This document shows, piece after piece, positions 34,978-45,364 of a stretch of 64,000 nt of DNA. A model generated the notes under the pieces. It was not told where the DNA came from, did not search any database, and saw only the letters and a list, made by a program, of their open reading frames with translations. Made by a program: the position numbers and the translations under genes. How positions within the stretch are numbered: position 1 is the stretch's first letter; each line of letters begins with the position of its first letter. The stretch comes from Clusia tigrina. Lineage: Eukaryota; Arthropoda; Insecta; Diptera; Clusiidae. The DNA is taken from the NCBI GenBank assembly GCA_920105625.2, contig OV050030.1, positions 137,133,918-137,197,917 on the forward strand, read 5' to 3'.

Positions 34978-37900
34978 ACTGGAAAGCCAAAAGTAAGGAA
35001 GTAACAGTTAGGCCGAAGGTACGTGTGACTGGTAATGTAGGAAGTACAGTCCAGGAAAAGGAGGAGCAAGAGGCTCTCCAATACCACGTACCAAGTAACG
35101 TGAACACAATGGTTCAAATTACGGAGGAGCAAGAGTCTCTCCGGGGGAAAATTTTGGATTGCGTACTGATTTGGGTAACTGTGATGATTCTAGCACTTAG
35201 ATTAAGTTTTAATAAGATTAGAGAGTATAAGCCAATCGCCGCGTACGTGGTACGAGAATGTGTAGTTAAGATATTAACGGTGATATTGAGGGAGTATAGG
35301 ATTGTAAGGGATAACTGCGGTGCATGGAGGAGAAAATTGGAAGAGTTAGGAAGTAGATACGCGTCCATTTTGGAGTCAAAAGGGCGTTGTTTCGTTGTGA
35401 GCGGGGTAGGAGATGCTTTCATCGAGATACCCTGCAAGGAGGCGGCTAGTGGAAAGCTAGTGCTTTTGATAGATTCAGGGGCGGATACTAGCCTCGTAAA
35501 ATCTAGTGTTTTACGGAAAGGACTAGTTATTAACCCAAAAGATGTCAGAACGCTTAATGGAGCGTTCGGAGGCTGCATCAGAACACTGGGGTCACTTAAA
35601 ATAGGGCACAGTAAAGTTAAGGGAATGAGTTTTAGAGTGCACGCAGTTGAATTGGATAGGGAAGGTATCCCGGCCGATGGGATAATTGGCCGCGATAATC
35701 TCTGGGGCCGCACCATACTGGATGCGCTGGAGAAACAGTTATCATTTTATGATGATAATAAGAATAGAATCCTTACTCTCCCATTGAAGTCATGGCAGGA
35801 AGGAACCGTGAATAGGGTTAAGAATTGTAGGGAGGTAGTGAACGCAAGGTCAACCAGAGTAGTTACTTTGCGTGTAAACACGAAACTCAGGACTGTTGTT
35901 TTGCACAAGCAGCAGCTAGCGGAGGGTGTGTATATGGGAGAGACCATAACGCACGTTGACAAGGGTAAAGTGTACGCTTGTGTACTAAATGCGTCAGAGG
36001 AGGACTACTATATGGATAAGGATTTTAGGCCTAAGTTCACTAGTTATGATAGTTTTAAGGAACCGAACTATGGAACAGTTAATCAGATTAAGCAGATAGA
36101 TGTAAGGAAAAGAATGGAGAGAGTGCTAGAATCACTAAAGTTAGACCCAAGCGTAAATACAGAAGAGAAGGCATCAATAGAAGCCATTTGTATGTCATTC
36201 CATGACATATTTTTGCTGGAAGGAGACCAGCTAACATATACACCAGAGGTAGAGCATGAAATACCTACTAGAGTGGATCAAGCGCCAATTAACCAGAAGC
36301 AATACAGATTGCCGCAAGCTCACAAAGATGAGGTAAATAGGCAAGTGGAAGGAATGTTAAAGGATAACATTATTTCACCGAGTATCTCGCCTTGGAACTC
36401 ACCAATAATTTTGGTACCAAAGAAGGGAGGTGCGCAGGGTCAGAAGAAGTGGAGAATGGTCGTCGATTTTAGGAAATTGAACGACGCCACTATCAAGCAG
36501 GTGTTCCCGATACCAAGGATAGAAGAGATTCTGGATCAATTGGGACACAGTAGATATTTTCCTACACTTGATTTAGCGAGTGGCTACCACCAAGTTCTGG
36601 TGGATACCCAAGATAAGCAGAAAACCGCGTTCAGCACCGGTTTAGGCCATTACGAGTTCAATAGAATGCCGTTTGGATTAACAGGAGCACCGGCTACCTT
36701 CCAACGGCTAATGAACCATGTGCTAACAGGCTTACAAGGGTTAGATTGTTTTGTGTATCTCGATGATATTGTAATTTATGGGAAGAACTTGCAGCAGCAT
36801 TCGCAACGCTTGCGCAAGGTGCTCCAGAAATTACGAGAACACAACTTGAAATTGAACACGGAGAAGTGTCAATTTTTGCGAAGAGAGGTGGTTTATTTAG
36901 GCCATCGTTGCTCAAAAGCAGGAGCACTGCCTGACCCGCAGAAGGTGGAATGCGTTAGAAATTTAGCGGTTCCAAGAAACAGAAAAGAAGTGCAAGCATT
37001 CCTAGGACTAGTGAACTATTATAGAAAGTTCGTGGAAGGACTAGCCGGAATTGCGTTGCCAATTAACAAGTTGCTACGAAAAGAAGCAAAGTTCGAATGG
37101 ACAGAGAGATGTCAGCAAGCATTCGAGAGGCTAAAGGAGATAATTAGCTCGCCACCAATTTTGGCATACCCCGACTTTGAACAAACTTTTTTGTTGACCA
37201 CTGATGCTAGCAATGAAGCATTAGGGGCAGTATTGTCACAAGGGGAAGTCGGGAATGACCGACCAATAGCATTCGCAAGCAGAGCGCTTAGCGATACGGA
37301 GAAAAGATACTCCACAATAGAGAAGGAATTCCTAGCCATAGTGTGGGCTACAAAGAATTTTAGGGCATATCTGCTAGGACGCCCATTCAAGATATATACT
37401 GATCACCAGCCGTTGAGAGGCATAGCCAATTTGAAAGACCAAACGTCTAGGCTAGCCCGGTTCAGACACAAATTGTCTGAGTATGATTTTGAAGTCATAT
37501 ACAAACCTGGGAAAAAGAATCTGAATGCCGATGCACTCAGCAGAGTACCGCAGGCACAAAAAGTATCAGTAGTACAAACAAGGTCCAAAGCACGGTCAGA
37601 TAAGGAGAAGGCCGAGAGAATGCAAAAGGATAAAATTGATGCAACAGGAAATGTTAGCAATGCGGGTGACGTTGCTAATGAACAAAGGGCCAGTAGTGTG
37701 GAATGGCTGAAGGATATAAAGGATATCCAGGCTGTGTTAAAGGGTTTCCATGATTCACCTCTAGGTGGACACCAGGGATTCTGGAAAACCCATGACAGAA
37801 TTAGGCGAGTATACGGATGGAAAGGTATGCTCAAGGACATAAAAAAATATGTAAGAAGTTGCCCAAAGTGCCAGGCCAACAAAAGTTCAAGGCTAACAAA

Positions 37901-38765
37901 GATGCCCATGGTGTTAGCGGACACACCAAAGCAACCATTTGATAAGGTCCATATGGATATTGTAGGTATTTTACCTGAGACTGCTTCGGGCAATAAATAC
38001 ATACTGACGTTCCAAGACGATTTCTCAAAGTATATGGCGTGCGTGGCTATACCCGATGCTGAAGCAAGTACGGTGGCTAAAGCATTCTTTGATGAAATTA
38101 TAGCAAGATACAACATACCTAAGGTTTTGATAACCGACAATGGTTCAAATTTCGTATCAAAACTATTCTCAGAAACGTGTAAAATGCTGGGAATCAAGAA
38201 GTTGCACATAACACCATATCATCCACAGGCGAATGGCTCATTGGAACGTAGTCATCGACCTCTGGCCGAGTACTTGCGCAGTTTGGCCAAGGAAGACGGC
38301 TCGAATTGGGATCAATGGTTAACCACTGCAATGCATGTACACAACAATACTGTGCATGTATCAACAAAGCAAACTCCGTTTAGAACACTCTACGGGTTTG
38401 ATTTCAACATGCCAGCGAATTTGAAGCGCAAATGTGCGCCTGTATACAATGCTGATAACCCGAATAAAGTGCAGAAGTATCAGTTACAACGAGCGCACGA
38501 ATTGGTTAGAGAAAACCAGGAATGTGCTAAACGAGTGGCCAGGGAAGCCTATAACAAGGTACTAAACCCAGTAGTTTTTCATGTGGGTGATCAAGTACTA
38601 ATGAGGAATCAGGCTAGGAGAAACAAATTCTCACCTGTGTGGATAGGTCCCTATGGAGTAGCAGAGATCAAAAGCCCAGTTACAACGGTCGTAACAATTA
38701 AGGGCAAAAATAAAAAGCTACATAATAATTTGTTGAAATTATTCCACATTAGACCACACAAATAA
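34923..38765 (+). CDS. Pol polyprotein of element A (protease, RT, RNase H, integrase)
   Basis: Pol copies the RNA and integrates the cDNA. The frame opens at 34923 after TAG, has no early ATG and is best explained as Gag-Pol made by -1 frameshifting. The 1246-residue numbering below starts at 35025. A hydrophobic stretch at residues 43-60 precedes the protease. The protease active site is DSGA at residue 150 (35472), with IIGRDNLW closing the domain. RT has YLDD at 36756-36767. RNase H carries TTDAS and TDHQPLR. Integrase has the HHCC finger, Asp 978, Asp 1038 and Glu 1074, a canonical DD35E spacing, then a GPY-type module (WIGPYGVAEI). It ends at TAA 38763-38765. All catalytic residues that I can identify are intact. 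Confidence 0.93.
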   Translation, partial: AVPTEEPGKLPAAQSRPVDWKAKSKEVTVRPKVRVTGNVGSTVQEKEEQEALQYHVPSNVNTMVQITEEQESLRGKILDCVLIWVTVMILALRLSFNKIREYKPIAAYVVRECVVKILTVILREYRIVRDNCGAWRRKLEELGSRYASILESKGRCFVVSGVGDAFIEIPCKEAASGKLVLLIDSGADTSLVKSSVLRKGLVINPKDVRTLNGAFGGCIRTLGSLKIGHSKVKGMSFRVHAVELDREGIPADGIIGRDNLWGRTILDALEKQLSFYDDNKNRILTLPLKSWQEGTVNRVKNCREVVNARSTRVVTLRVNTKLRTVVLHKQQLAEGVYMGETITHVDKGKVYACVLNASEEDYYMDKDFRPKFTSYDSFKEPNYGTVNQIKQIDVRKRMERVLESLKLDPSVNTEEKASIEAICMSFHDIFLLEGDQLTYTPEVEHEIPTRVDQAPINQKQYRLPQAHKDEVNRQVEGMLKDNIISPSISPWNSPIILVPKKGGAQGQKKWRMVVDFRKLNDATIKQVFPIPRIEEILDQLGHSRYFPTLDLASGYHQVLVDTQDKQKTAFSTGLGHYEFNRMPFGLTGAPATFQRLMNHVLTGLQGLDCFVYLDDIVIYGKNLQQHSQRLRKVLQKLREHNLKLNTEKCQFLRREVVYLGHRCSKAGALPDPQKVECVRNLAVPRNRKEVQAFLGLVNYYRKFVEGLAGIALPINKLLRKEAKFEWTERCQQAFERLKEIISSPPILAYPDFEQTFLLTTDASNEALGAVLSQGEVGNDRPIAFASRALSDTEKRYSTIEKEFLAIVWATKNFRAYLLGRPFKIYTDHQPLRGIANLKDQTSRLARFRHKLSEYDFEVIYKPGKKNLNADALSRVPQAQKVSVVQTRSKARSDKEKAERMQKDKIDATGNVSNAGDVANEQRASSVEWLKDIKDIQAVLKGFHDSPLGGHQGFWKTHDRIRRVYGWKGMLKDIKKYVRSCPKCQANKSSRLTKMPMVLADTPKQPFDKVHMDIVGILPETASGNKYILTFQDDFSKYMACVAIPDAEASTVAKAFFDEIIARYNIPKVLITDNGSNFVSKLFSETCKMLGIKKLHITPYHPQANGSLERSHRPLAEYLRSLAKEDGSNWDQWLTTAMHVHNNTVHVSTKQTPFRTLYGFDFNMPANLKRKCAPVYNADNPNKVQKYQLQRAHELVRENQECAKRVAREAYNKVLNPVVFHVGDQVLMRNQARRNKFSPVWIGPYGVAEIKSPVTTVVTIKGKNKKLHNNLLKLFHIRPHK
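34944..34950 (+). promoter_or_regulatory. -1 ribosomal frameshift site GGGAAAC
   Basis: G GGA AAC sits in the gag frame exactly as the X XXY YYZ slippery pattern requires (codons GGA 34945-34947, AAC 34948-34950). The pol frame is the -1 frame and is open from 34923, so a slip here joins Gag to Pol. Eleven bases downstream a six-pair stem is possible (CCAGTC 34961-34966 with GACTGG 34977-34982). Confidence 0.75.
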
Positions 38766-39841
38766 AGACATGTGTTAGCAGTGTCTTACAAGTGTAAACA
38801 CATAAATAACAACGTAAACATGTACGTGTGTGTATCAAATAACACACACAGCTCCGAGTTGCAAAGGCAAGGCCAGCAGAAGTGTGCCAATTAAACTCGA
38901 GCAAGTAAAGCTGACGCAATAAAATGTGATTATTATGCATTATGGCCGAACGAAGCGTAGCAGGGAAAAATGCATTGTTGTTTTCTTTTTAGAACGTTGA
39001 ACTCACTTTTAAAAAAAAAAAAATTATAAAAAATAAAGAATAAAATGAAATAATAAGACAGTCGTGGGTAAGTAATATAAAACAAAACTTCGAATATGTA
39101 CATACATACATACGGCAGTGTATGCACTGAAATTCGATGCATGAGCATTAACGCCAGGCAACGGAACTGCTGGTGAAGTAAGTATATATACGAGTATGTA
39201 TATATGTGTATAAGATAAAGAATGAATGAATGTATGTATATTTAAAGAAGTAAGTATTCTAGTTAGGAGGAATGGGTATGTGCGTATGTATATATTTGCA
39301 GATACTGCAGCAGGCTATATGTAGATATACTCGTACATAGGTTTTAACTGTTTATTGTTTAGGAAATTAGCGTATGGAAATTCGAAAAAATGTGTAGTTA
39401 ATTGGGGAAAATAACGTTAGTAATTAATTCTAGGTAATTTAAAGCGCCTTGAATGTATGTATGTATTCATATACGGGCTGATTACAGGATGGAAAATAGA
39501 ATCGTTAATGGATATATACATATCAGGCTAGAAGTAAATTTAAATAAAAAGTCAATTGTATGCGATGAAAGATATAGTCATGCAATGGACAATGTTTTCA
39601 CATAAACGGGTTTATCTTAAATAATCTCGCTTATGTAAAAGGCACTAGTTTTGCCAAGAATTGATATAAAAAATTTTTTTTTGGGCGGCATATAATTAAA
39701 TTAGAAAATAATTGTTATGTATGAAGCAAATTTTTGTAAAATGTATATATTTGAGAAGGATTTAAAGTTTTAATGCCGCCAACAATTGTAAGAAAATGTA
39801 TTATAGTTAATTAATAGTATTTGTAAAGGAAATAGTTGTTG

Positions 39842-40228
39842 TTACTTGTTTATAGTTTGTTTGTTAAGACGTAGTAGATAAGCGATATATAGATTTGAAT
39901 CCAATTTACTGTTTACGTTAAAAATTGAATGAATGTAATAGCTAGTAAGAATAATTAAAACTCGGCAAGTCCGATAAGCTAAGCGTATTGTTTTTAGATA
40001 TTCAGGCGTTGGTGAACAAACATCTGGATGGTTCAATATGGTGCAGCATGAACCTGGAAGGGACTTCCTGCAGCGTCGAAGACTGAGTAAGATGTTAACC
40101 AACATCCAGGAGACCAGTAGATGAAATGCAAGTGCAGCGAACAAAAATCTGACTGAATGAGAAGAAGTAAGAAGACGTAGAAGAAAAGTGATCAGTAAGC
40201 CGCAAAGGAAGAAAGACGAGTTTGGCAA
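39842..40228 (-). CDS. Antisense ORF in the 3' region of element A
   Basis: The 128-codon minus-strand frame shares an 80-residue block with the 96-codon frames at 3045-3335, 11299-11589, 19591-19881 and 27840-28130. It is leucine-rich and contains SWMLVNILL, SLRRCRKSLPGSCCTILN and CSPTPEYLKT. Many differences between A and A2 change amino acids, and one 6-bp indel keeps the frame. Evidence for coding is weak; the overlap with a conserved forward ORF may explain the retention. Confidence 0.2.
   Translation of the reverse strand: MPNSSFFLCGLLITFLLRLLTSSHSVRFLFAALAFHLLVSWMLVNILLSLRRCRKSLPGSCCTILNHPDVCSPTPEYLKTIRLAYRTCRVLIILTSYYIHSIFNVNSKLDSNLYIAYLLRLNKQTINK
40038..40124 (+). CDS. Short conserved ORF in element A 3' region (28 codons)
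   Basis: MVQHEPGRDFLQRRRLSKML... ends at TGA and matches the A2 frame at 3145-3231 in start, stop and length. It is Arg-rich. It could be a remnant of an accessory ORF or chance. Confidence 0.25.
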   Translation: MVQHEPGRDFLQRRRLSKMLTNIQETSR

Positions 40229-41404
40229 CGATAATGTCCAGAGATAATTTTTTGGTTGGAAAAAAATGAAAACGAAATTAGTGAGAATTCATTTTTATAT
40301 GAAAAAGTGGAAGAGCTTTCAACTTCCCATCTGCGAGATGACTACGATTTAAGCTTATAAAAAAATGGAGATGGTATCGGCCGAATGGAAGAGTCTCTAT
40401 CTGACTAGTAAAAGTCTAATAATACTTGAGTTTTATTGCATAACTGACTAAATGGCATGAAAAGCACTAACATGTACGTTGTCCGTATAAAGAATCCAAC
40501 GTGTTTGCCATTATTACATATATCAGTATGTATATTGTATTATTGTCTAGAAATAAGAAAAGGTAATTTTAGCCAAAACCCGAGGGTACTCCGTAATTTC
40601 ACCGAGAAACGGCTACAATAACAATAACAGCCACAACTACTATCGTTCAATTAGCTTCGCAGAATAATCTCCTGGCGCAAAAATCGTTTTAACCACGAAA
40701 AGATCGAACATAACTTAGCCAAGCTTTATCGACTAAACTTCGTAACGATTTCCCCAATGATAAAATATCCATTGTCACTCACTAAGCGAATATCGAATAT
40801 TTATTTTGATTTCGTCAGAAGCGCATCTAGTCGCGCAAGCTTGCATCATCTTTGTACGTACCGATCCAGAAAGAAGGGAGGGGTATGCAGAGTTCATCGA
40901 GGGACTTCACTCTGACAACGACGGTCGTCAACTGGACCAGCAGGTAGCAGAGGGCGCAGTATAATATAAGGTTTTATGTATAGAATAGAATTGTGTTATT
41001 GTTTAGATATTTGTATATACGCCAATGAGAAAAGAGTCAATGAAAGACCAAATTATAAAAAGGGGAATATAAAAAAATAATGATGGATAAAAATAATAAA
41101 AAAAAAAAAAAAAAACAAACAAACAAAAACAAAAACAAAGTAAAGAAAAAAAATAAAAAATAAAAGAAAGAAAACTACAAAAGAAAATAAAAGCTAGAGA
41201 AAAAAAAAATATATATATATGGAAAAGAAAAGAATAAAAAAGGAAGAAAAAACCGTGATAGAACCCAAACAAGGCGATTTCATGGAAAAAAATAAAACAA
41301 ATTATATATATGTACTATAGAGTTAAATAAATGCACATAATTGTTTACAGTGCAAGAAAAATATTGTAGAGATTTTATGGAAGTTAGTTGCACTAACTTC
41401 TTTT

Positions 41405-41420
41405 AGAAAGAGGGGAGGGA
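41405..41420 (+). other. Polypurine tract of element A
   Basis: AGAAAGAGGGGAGGGA directly abuts the 3' LTR, as needed to prime plus-strand DNA synthesis. Confidence 0.88.
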
Positions 41421-41893
41421 TGTTGTGAGTTAGAATCAAGCTACTTACGCGTAGTTGACTCACAGCACCGGCTCCTATTAAATTCATTAAGAACGCACAT
41501 ATTTTTAGGGTGCAAATATTGAAAATGAACAGTAATTATTCATTAATTATGATGTAAACTTTTAGGGTGTCACAGTTCCGCAGTCAAGCTGACGAGGGGC
41601 ATTTAGAATGCACCGACGACACTTTTACTTGCAGTAGGTCAGCGGGCTTGAGCAACTGACACCAAATAACAATTGCGTAACTGGAACACCAGAAAAGTGA
41701 AGACGTAGACTGTAATGTTTATTTGTAAATAGTATATAAGAACTAGCATTTTAAGAATAAAGCTCTCTTGTGTTTTAAACTGAAAGGTGAAAAGTGTTTG
41801 TACTTTACGTTAGGGTTTTGATTTTGCAGCCACGCGCCCGGAAGAACTACGACAGGACGTCGCCCGCCAAGCAAGGACACGAGATCCCCAGCA
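41421..41893 (+). repeat. 3' LTR of element A (473 bp)
   Basis: TGTTGTGAGTT to CCCCAGCA. It differs from the 5' LTR by three substitutions (about 0.6 percent). Confidence 0.95.
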
Positions 41894-41897
41894 CTGG
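41894..41897. other. Target-site duplication of element A, right (CTGG)
   Basis: It repeats 31236-31239 and continues as CTCTATACGG, the sequence following CTGG in uninterrupted units. Confidence 0.95.
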
Positions 41898-42566
41898 CTC
41901 TATACGGCCGTTGTTGAACCAAATATCCTATATGGAGCTGTTTTCTGGTGGCCGGGTACTGTCAAGGCTTGTAACCTGAACTCACTTGACAAAATCAGAA
42001 GGAGTGCAGCTCTGTTGATCACTGGAGCTCTACGCTCCACATCTATGAGTGTGGCCTCTAAGCTTCTGGTAAAACAATAGACCGAACTGGCAGCTATCAG
42101 CGTCAATGGGGACAGAGCCGAGAGGGGGATATTCTCCAACAAGTTGGACCTTGGCATCTCGCGTAGACTGCCTGACCATTGCAATGATTGTGTGATGGGG
42201 AAGCATGCGGCTAGACAGGGTTTGCCCTTTAATGACTTCTACCGTGTGTGTGCGGTTCTGAGAAGAGCAGTGATACACCTTATTTGTCATTGTCCATCCT
42301 TAACCAGACGAAGAATGTAAATCTTCGGAGCTCCTTTCTTAATCAGCCTGACAGAGCTCGCAACCTGAAAAATTCGGAATGAAGCCAAATCTATCTAATT
42401 GCCAGGTTGGTTCCACATTTCGTAATCGGAGGAGTCGTGCTGCCTGAACGGTAACTATATTCGGCTTAGGTGGTCACTACGTGTGCAGCTTCCATCCGTG
42501 GTATCACAATGGACCATAGTTTCTGCCTGAGTGTGCTTTTTGCTGCCACTCCAACCTAACCTAACC
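41898..42566 (+). pseudogene. Non-LTR RT relic, unit 4, right part
   Basis: It continues the relic cut at 31239 with PNILYGAVFWWPG and the Cys/His tail and ends at the doubled CCTAA. Variants match unit 2 (GTVKACNL). Confidence 0.72.
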
Positions 42567-43327
42567 TTCAAGCAAGATAGAATTAATTGGTGATGTCGGA
42601 AAGACGCATATACTCCTTCTAGTTGATGTAATGTGTGTTTGGCGCAGTGCACGTAAATGCAAAATCGGAAGTATCAACAAAGCTTGGGTAATATTTACAA
42701 GAGTATTATATACAAATACTTAAATAATATTTAGATGATAGAAATTTCATTATTATATGTCTCGAGAAAAAGTTTAATCTAAGGAATTTATAGTATTCTT
42801 TAGACGTCAGCCTCTTTACAAATAGTAGAACATTTGTTTGCCGATATATTGGCACATGACGCTTCAGACCAATAGCGTATTTTATTTAAAGTTTTTAAAA
42901 AGGTATGTTTACTTTTTTTAAGATTTGTAGTTTTATAGAAGATTCAAACATAGTCAGCATAGCTCAAGTGTTCAATGAGTCCACTATAGGCGATTATGGA
43001 ACTAACTTCATTGAACGCTTTCGTGAAGAGGTATTAGTATAGTATACCATTATGGCGATTATGCATTTGCAATTTACTTTATTGTCGCTAACAAAAAATT
43101 TGTGATTATTTAGGAACGATTTCCCAATATTGTATACATTTTTTTTAAGAATTCATATTGAAACATAAATGATTGCATACTTTTAGGATCCCATTTGAAG
43201 TTTGAGAATGAGAGGTAGTTAAATTTTAATCGTAACAGTGTGTACATCGTGCTTCACAGTATTAAGAACCAATGTGATTAAATGAATTATTAAATTAGGG
43301 GCAAATTGTTATAAAGTCTAATATTAA
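42567..43327. other. Unrecognised AT-rich stretch, unit 4
   Basis: Equivalent to 7059-7811. It has private changes near 42700 and 43140; nothing recognised. Confidence 0.5.
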
Positions 43328-43830
43328 CGGCCCTATTCTGGCGAAGTTTACAAGCCCACCTCATTCACTAATAGTGAATATTTGACAAATAGTAACTATT
43401 CGGTATTCTGACAGAGAATTCAAAGCTCTTTTATTTACTATTTAGTAAATGGCGCGAAAGGTATTGACAGTGAGTATATTACAATTTTTTGTGTTAAAAT
43501 GGAAAAAGTAGGGTTTTTATTAATGGAAGAGGAAAACGAGAGAAAAAATTAAAAAGGCGTCGAAGATTAAAACATACGAGTATGCGAGACTGTAGTGATC
43601 CATTTTCACTCAGTGAAGTATTTTCAACACAATTACCGCCTCAGCCGATCGCAGTGTCGCAGGCTAATCGAGCAGTTACGCAAAAAACATTTGCATTTCG
43701 CAGTACGGTTCTAGACGCATCATATTTTTTTGAACAGAATTCCTGCCTGCCATCAGTTTGGGATTGTGGCTCAAAAATGCACAGCAACGTAGCTGCTATT
43801 GAGTTGCTCGCTCAAATTTTATTTTTTTTT
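43328..43830 (+). pseudogene. Possible Harbinger-type relic, unit 4
   Basis: Same TIR-like start (CGGCCCTATTCTGGCGA) and interrupted frame. Differences include AAGTTTACAAGC after the TIR and loss of three bases in the first segment (GGAAAAAGTAGGG). Confidence 0.33.
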
Positions 43831-43858
43831 ATATTATATATATATAAATCTTAGATTT

Positions 43859-44042
<184 letters not shown>

Positions 44043-44100
44043 CATTTAATTTTTTTTATATTATATATACATAAATCTTAGATTTTTATGATATATATAA

Positions 44101-44442
44101 TTTCCTCGTAATATATTTGAATTTTTGTTTCATAAATTTTACCTTTAACGAGCGGGGTCAACAGGAAATTTTTGGAGCCTACGAAATTTTTAATGAGGAA
44201 ATCAGCTTCTCTGTATGTCCAAAGTCCCAGGAAAAACTATTTCCGTACGAATTGTATGGTATACCAGAACAAACGGTCTCATAAGGCCTCAACAATTTGG
44301 CTTCCAAAAGATTTAGGAGTTACTAAGTAGGAGCTCTTCTTTATTTCGAACATTTCGCCTCCACACCTCTGGCATCTCGAAATCGTTTTTCTGTATTAAG
44401 TGTGGATTTCGAAAGGGCTTTGGCAGAAGAGGAACCCCTCAT
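44101..44442 (+). repeat. Closing segment of unit 4 and right edge of the array
   Basis: It contains the unknown 70-codon segment with the extra A (broken frame) and ends with GGAACCCCTCAT. In units 1-3 the next bases are the pol fragment; here unrelated sequence (GTTGTGCTCATAC) follows. This is the boundary of the array. Confidence 0.8.
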
Positions 44443-44654
44443 GTTGTGCTCATACATTTTAAGTGTTGGAAATTTATTTATTTTTTAAAATATTGTTACG
44501 AAATTGCTCTCCTGACAACTTATACCGTTACGAAATTGCCCTCCTGACAATTTACTCTAACTCTCTATACTCGGATTCGTACCACTGGATTGTGTAATAA
44601 TCAAACCATCACTGGTTAAATTAAAATAAATAACTTTATTTAATTATTGCAATT
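44443..44654. other. Flanking sequence with a short direct repeat
   Basis: No gene seen. A 26-bp element, GTTACGAAATTGCTCTCCTG and following bases, occurs twice in tandem (about 44498 and 44527) with two mismatches. This could be the ends of degraded LTRs, but I cannot assign them. Confidence 0.4.
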
Positions 44655-44810
44655 TACATACTTACGGCTCTATTCTGTCAAAATTCACAATTTGTAAACA
44701 TGACAAATAGTGAATACAAATTTGTAAATAAAAAGATCTGGCCGTATTCTGGTAAAACATTTACAAGAGGAAAGCTCCAAAAGCTGAACCTAAGCGAGGT
44801 GAAAGTTACT
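44655..44810. mobile_element. Short relic related to the Harbinger-like relic of the units
   Basis: TTACGGCTCTATTCTGTCAAAATTC resembles the TIR-like start at 7812, and GGCCGTATTCTGGTAAAAC recurs about 75 bp later, with ACAAATAGTGAATA in common. It is probably a MITE or another fragment of the same family. Confidence 0.35.
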
Positions 44811-45364
44811 TAGAGAAAAGAAGCCGTTTTAAGTGGTGATTTGAGTGAAGAGCGCTAAAATTTCAATTCAATTCAAAGAAAAATTATAATATATATACTC
44901 GTATATATATATTGTGGCTACTAAAAATTTTCAAACAAAAAAAGCTGCTACACATACCAGCTCAAAACTAGTAAGGGCCTTACCATTCTTATAAAGGGAC
45001 AGATATCAGATATTTTTCCACTGAAATCAAAGAAGCATTACAGGATATTGTTTCGCGTTGAGCTGGAGCCAGAAACCCAAAAGGTTAAAAAGGGGGTAGA
45101 ACAGTAGAATTGCGTAGAGGAGCTCCTCAAACGGAATGGTCAAGTACAATGTACTAATGTTTTATTGTTTCCCATTCATTTTATACATTTGTCACATGTT
45201 ATACATATTGACACCTAGTGCATGATTTGACAATTTGAAAAGAAAGCAAATAAATCACCGTGTGGCCATTGCCAAAGAGTGATGTACTAATAATAATTTG
45301 AAAATTTGAATTTTAAAAAAAATATTTTTTTTTAATAATATATATTACTACATTTACGAGTATA
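44811..45364. other. Unrecognised AT-rich stretch
   Basis: No supported gene or repeat. Confidence 0.4.

Larger units (their letters stand above)
38766..41420 (+). other. 3' noncoding region of element A (2.65 kb)
   Basis: No env-like ORF is present. The region is AT-rich with purine-rich tracts (41030-41300) and aligns over most of its length with the A2 3' regions. It contains a 28-codon forward ORF (40038-40124) and an antisense frame (39842-40228). A noncoding stretch of this length retained in two subfamilies may carry RNA signals (inference). Confidence 0.7.
31240..41893 (+). mobile_element. Element A: young full-length Ty3/gypsy retrotransposon (10.65 kb)
   Basis: Two 473-bp LTRs flank a probable primer site, a leader of about 0.97 kb, open gag and pol frames, a 2.65-kb 3' noncoding region and a polypurine tract. 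The 4-bp CTGG duplication and only three LTR differences (by eye) mark a recent, complete insertion. The A2 fragments in the surrounding array belong to a sister subfamily, so A landed in an array already containing relatives. LTR size, long leader and lack of env would suit the mdg1/412 group, but that placement needs a tree. No lesion is seen in gag or pol, so it may be autonomous. Confidence 0.93.

Noticed and set aside
37403..38209. 268-codon minus-strand ORF
   Set aside because: Shadow of intact pol of element A on the other strand.
38766..41420. env gene of element A
   Set aside because: No frame of suitable length, no signal peptide or fusion motif.
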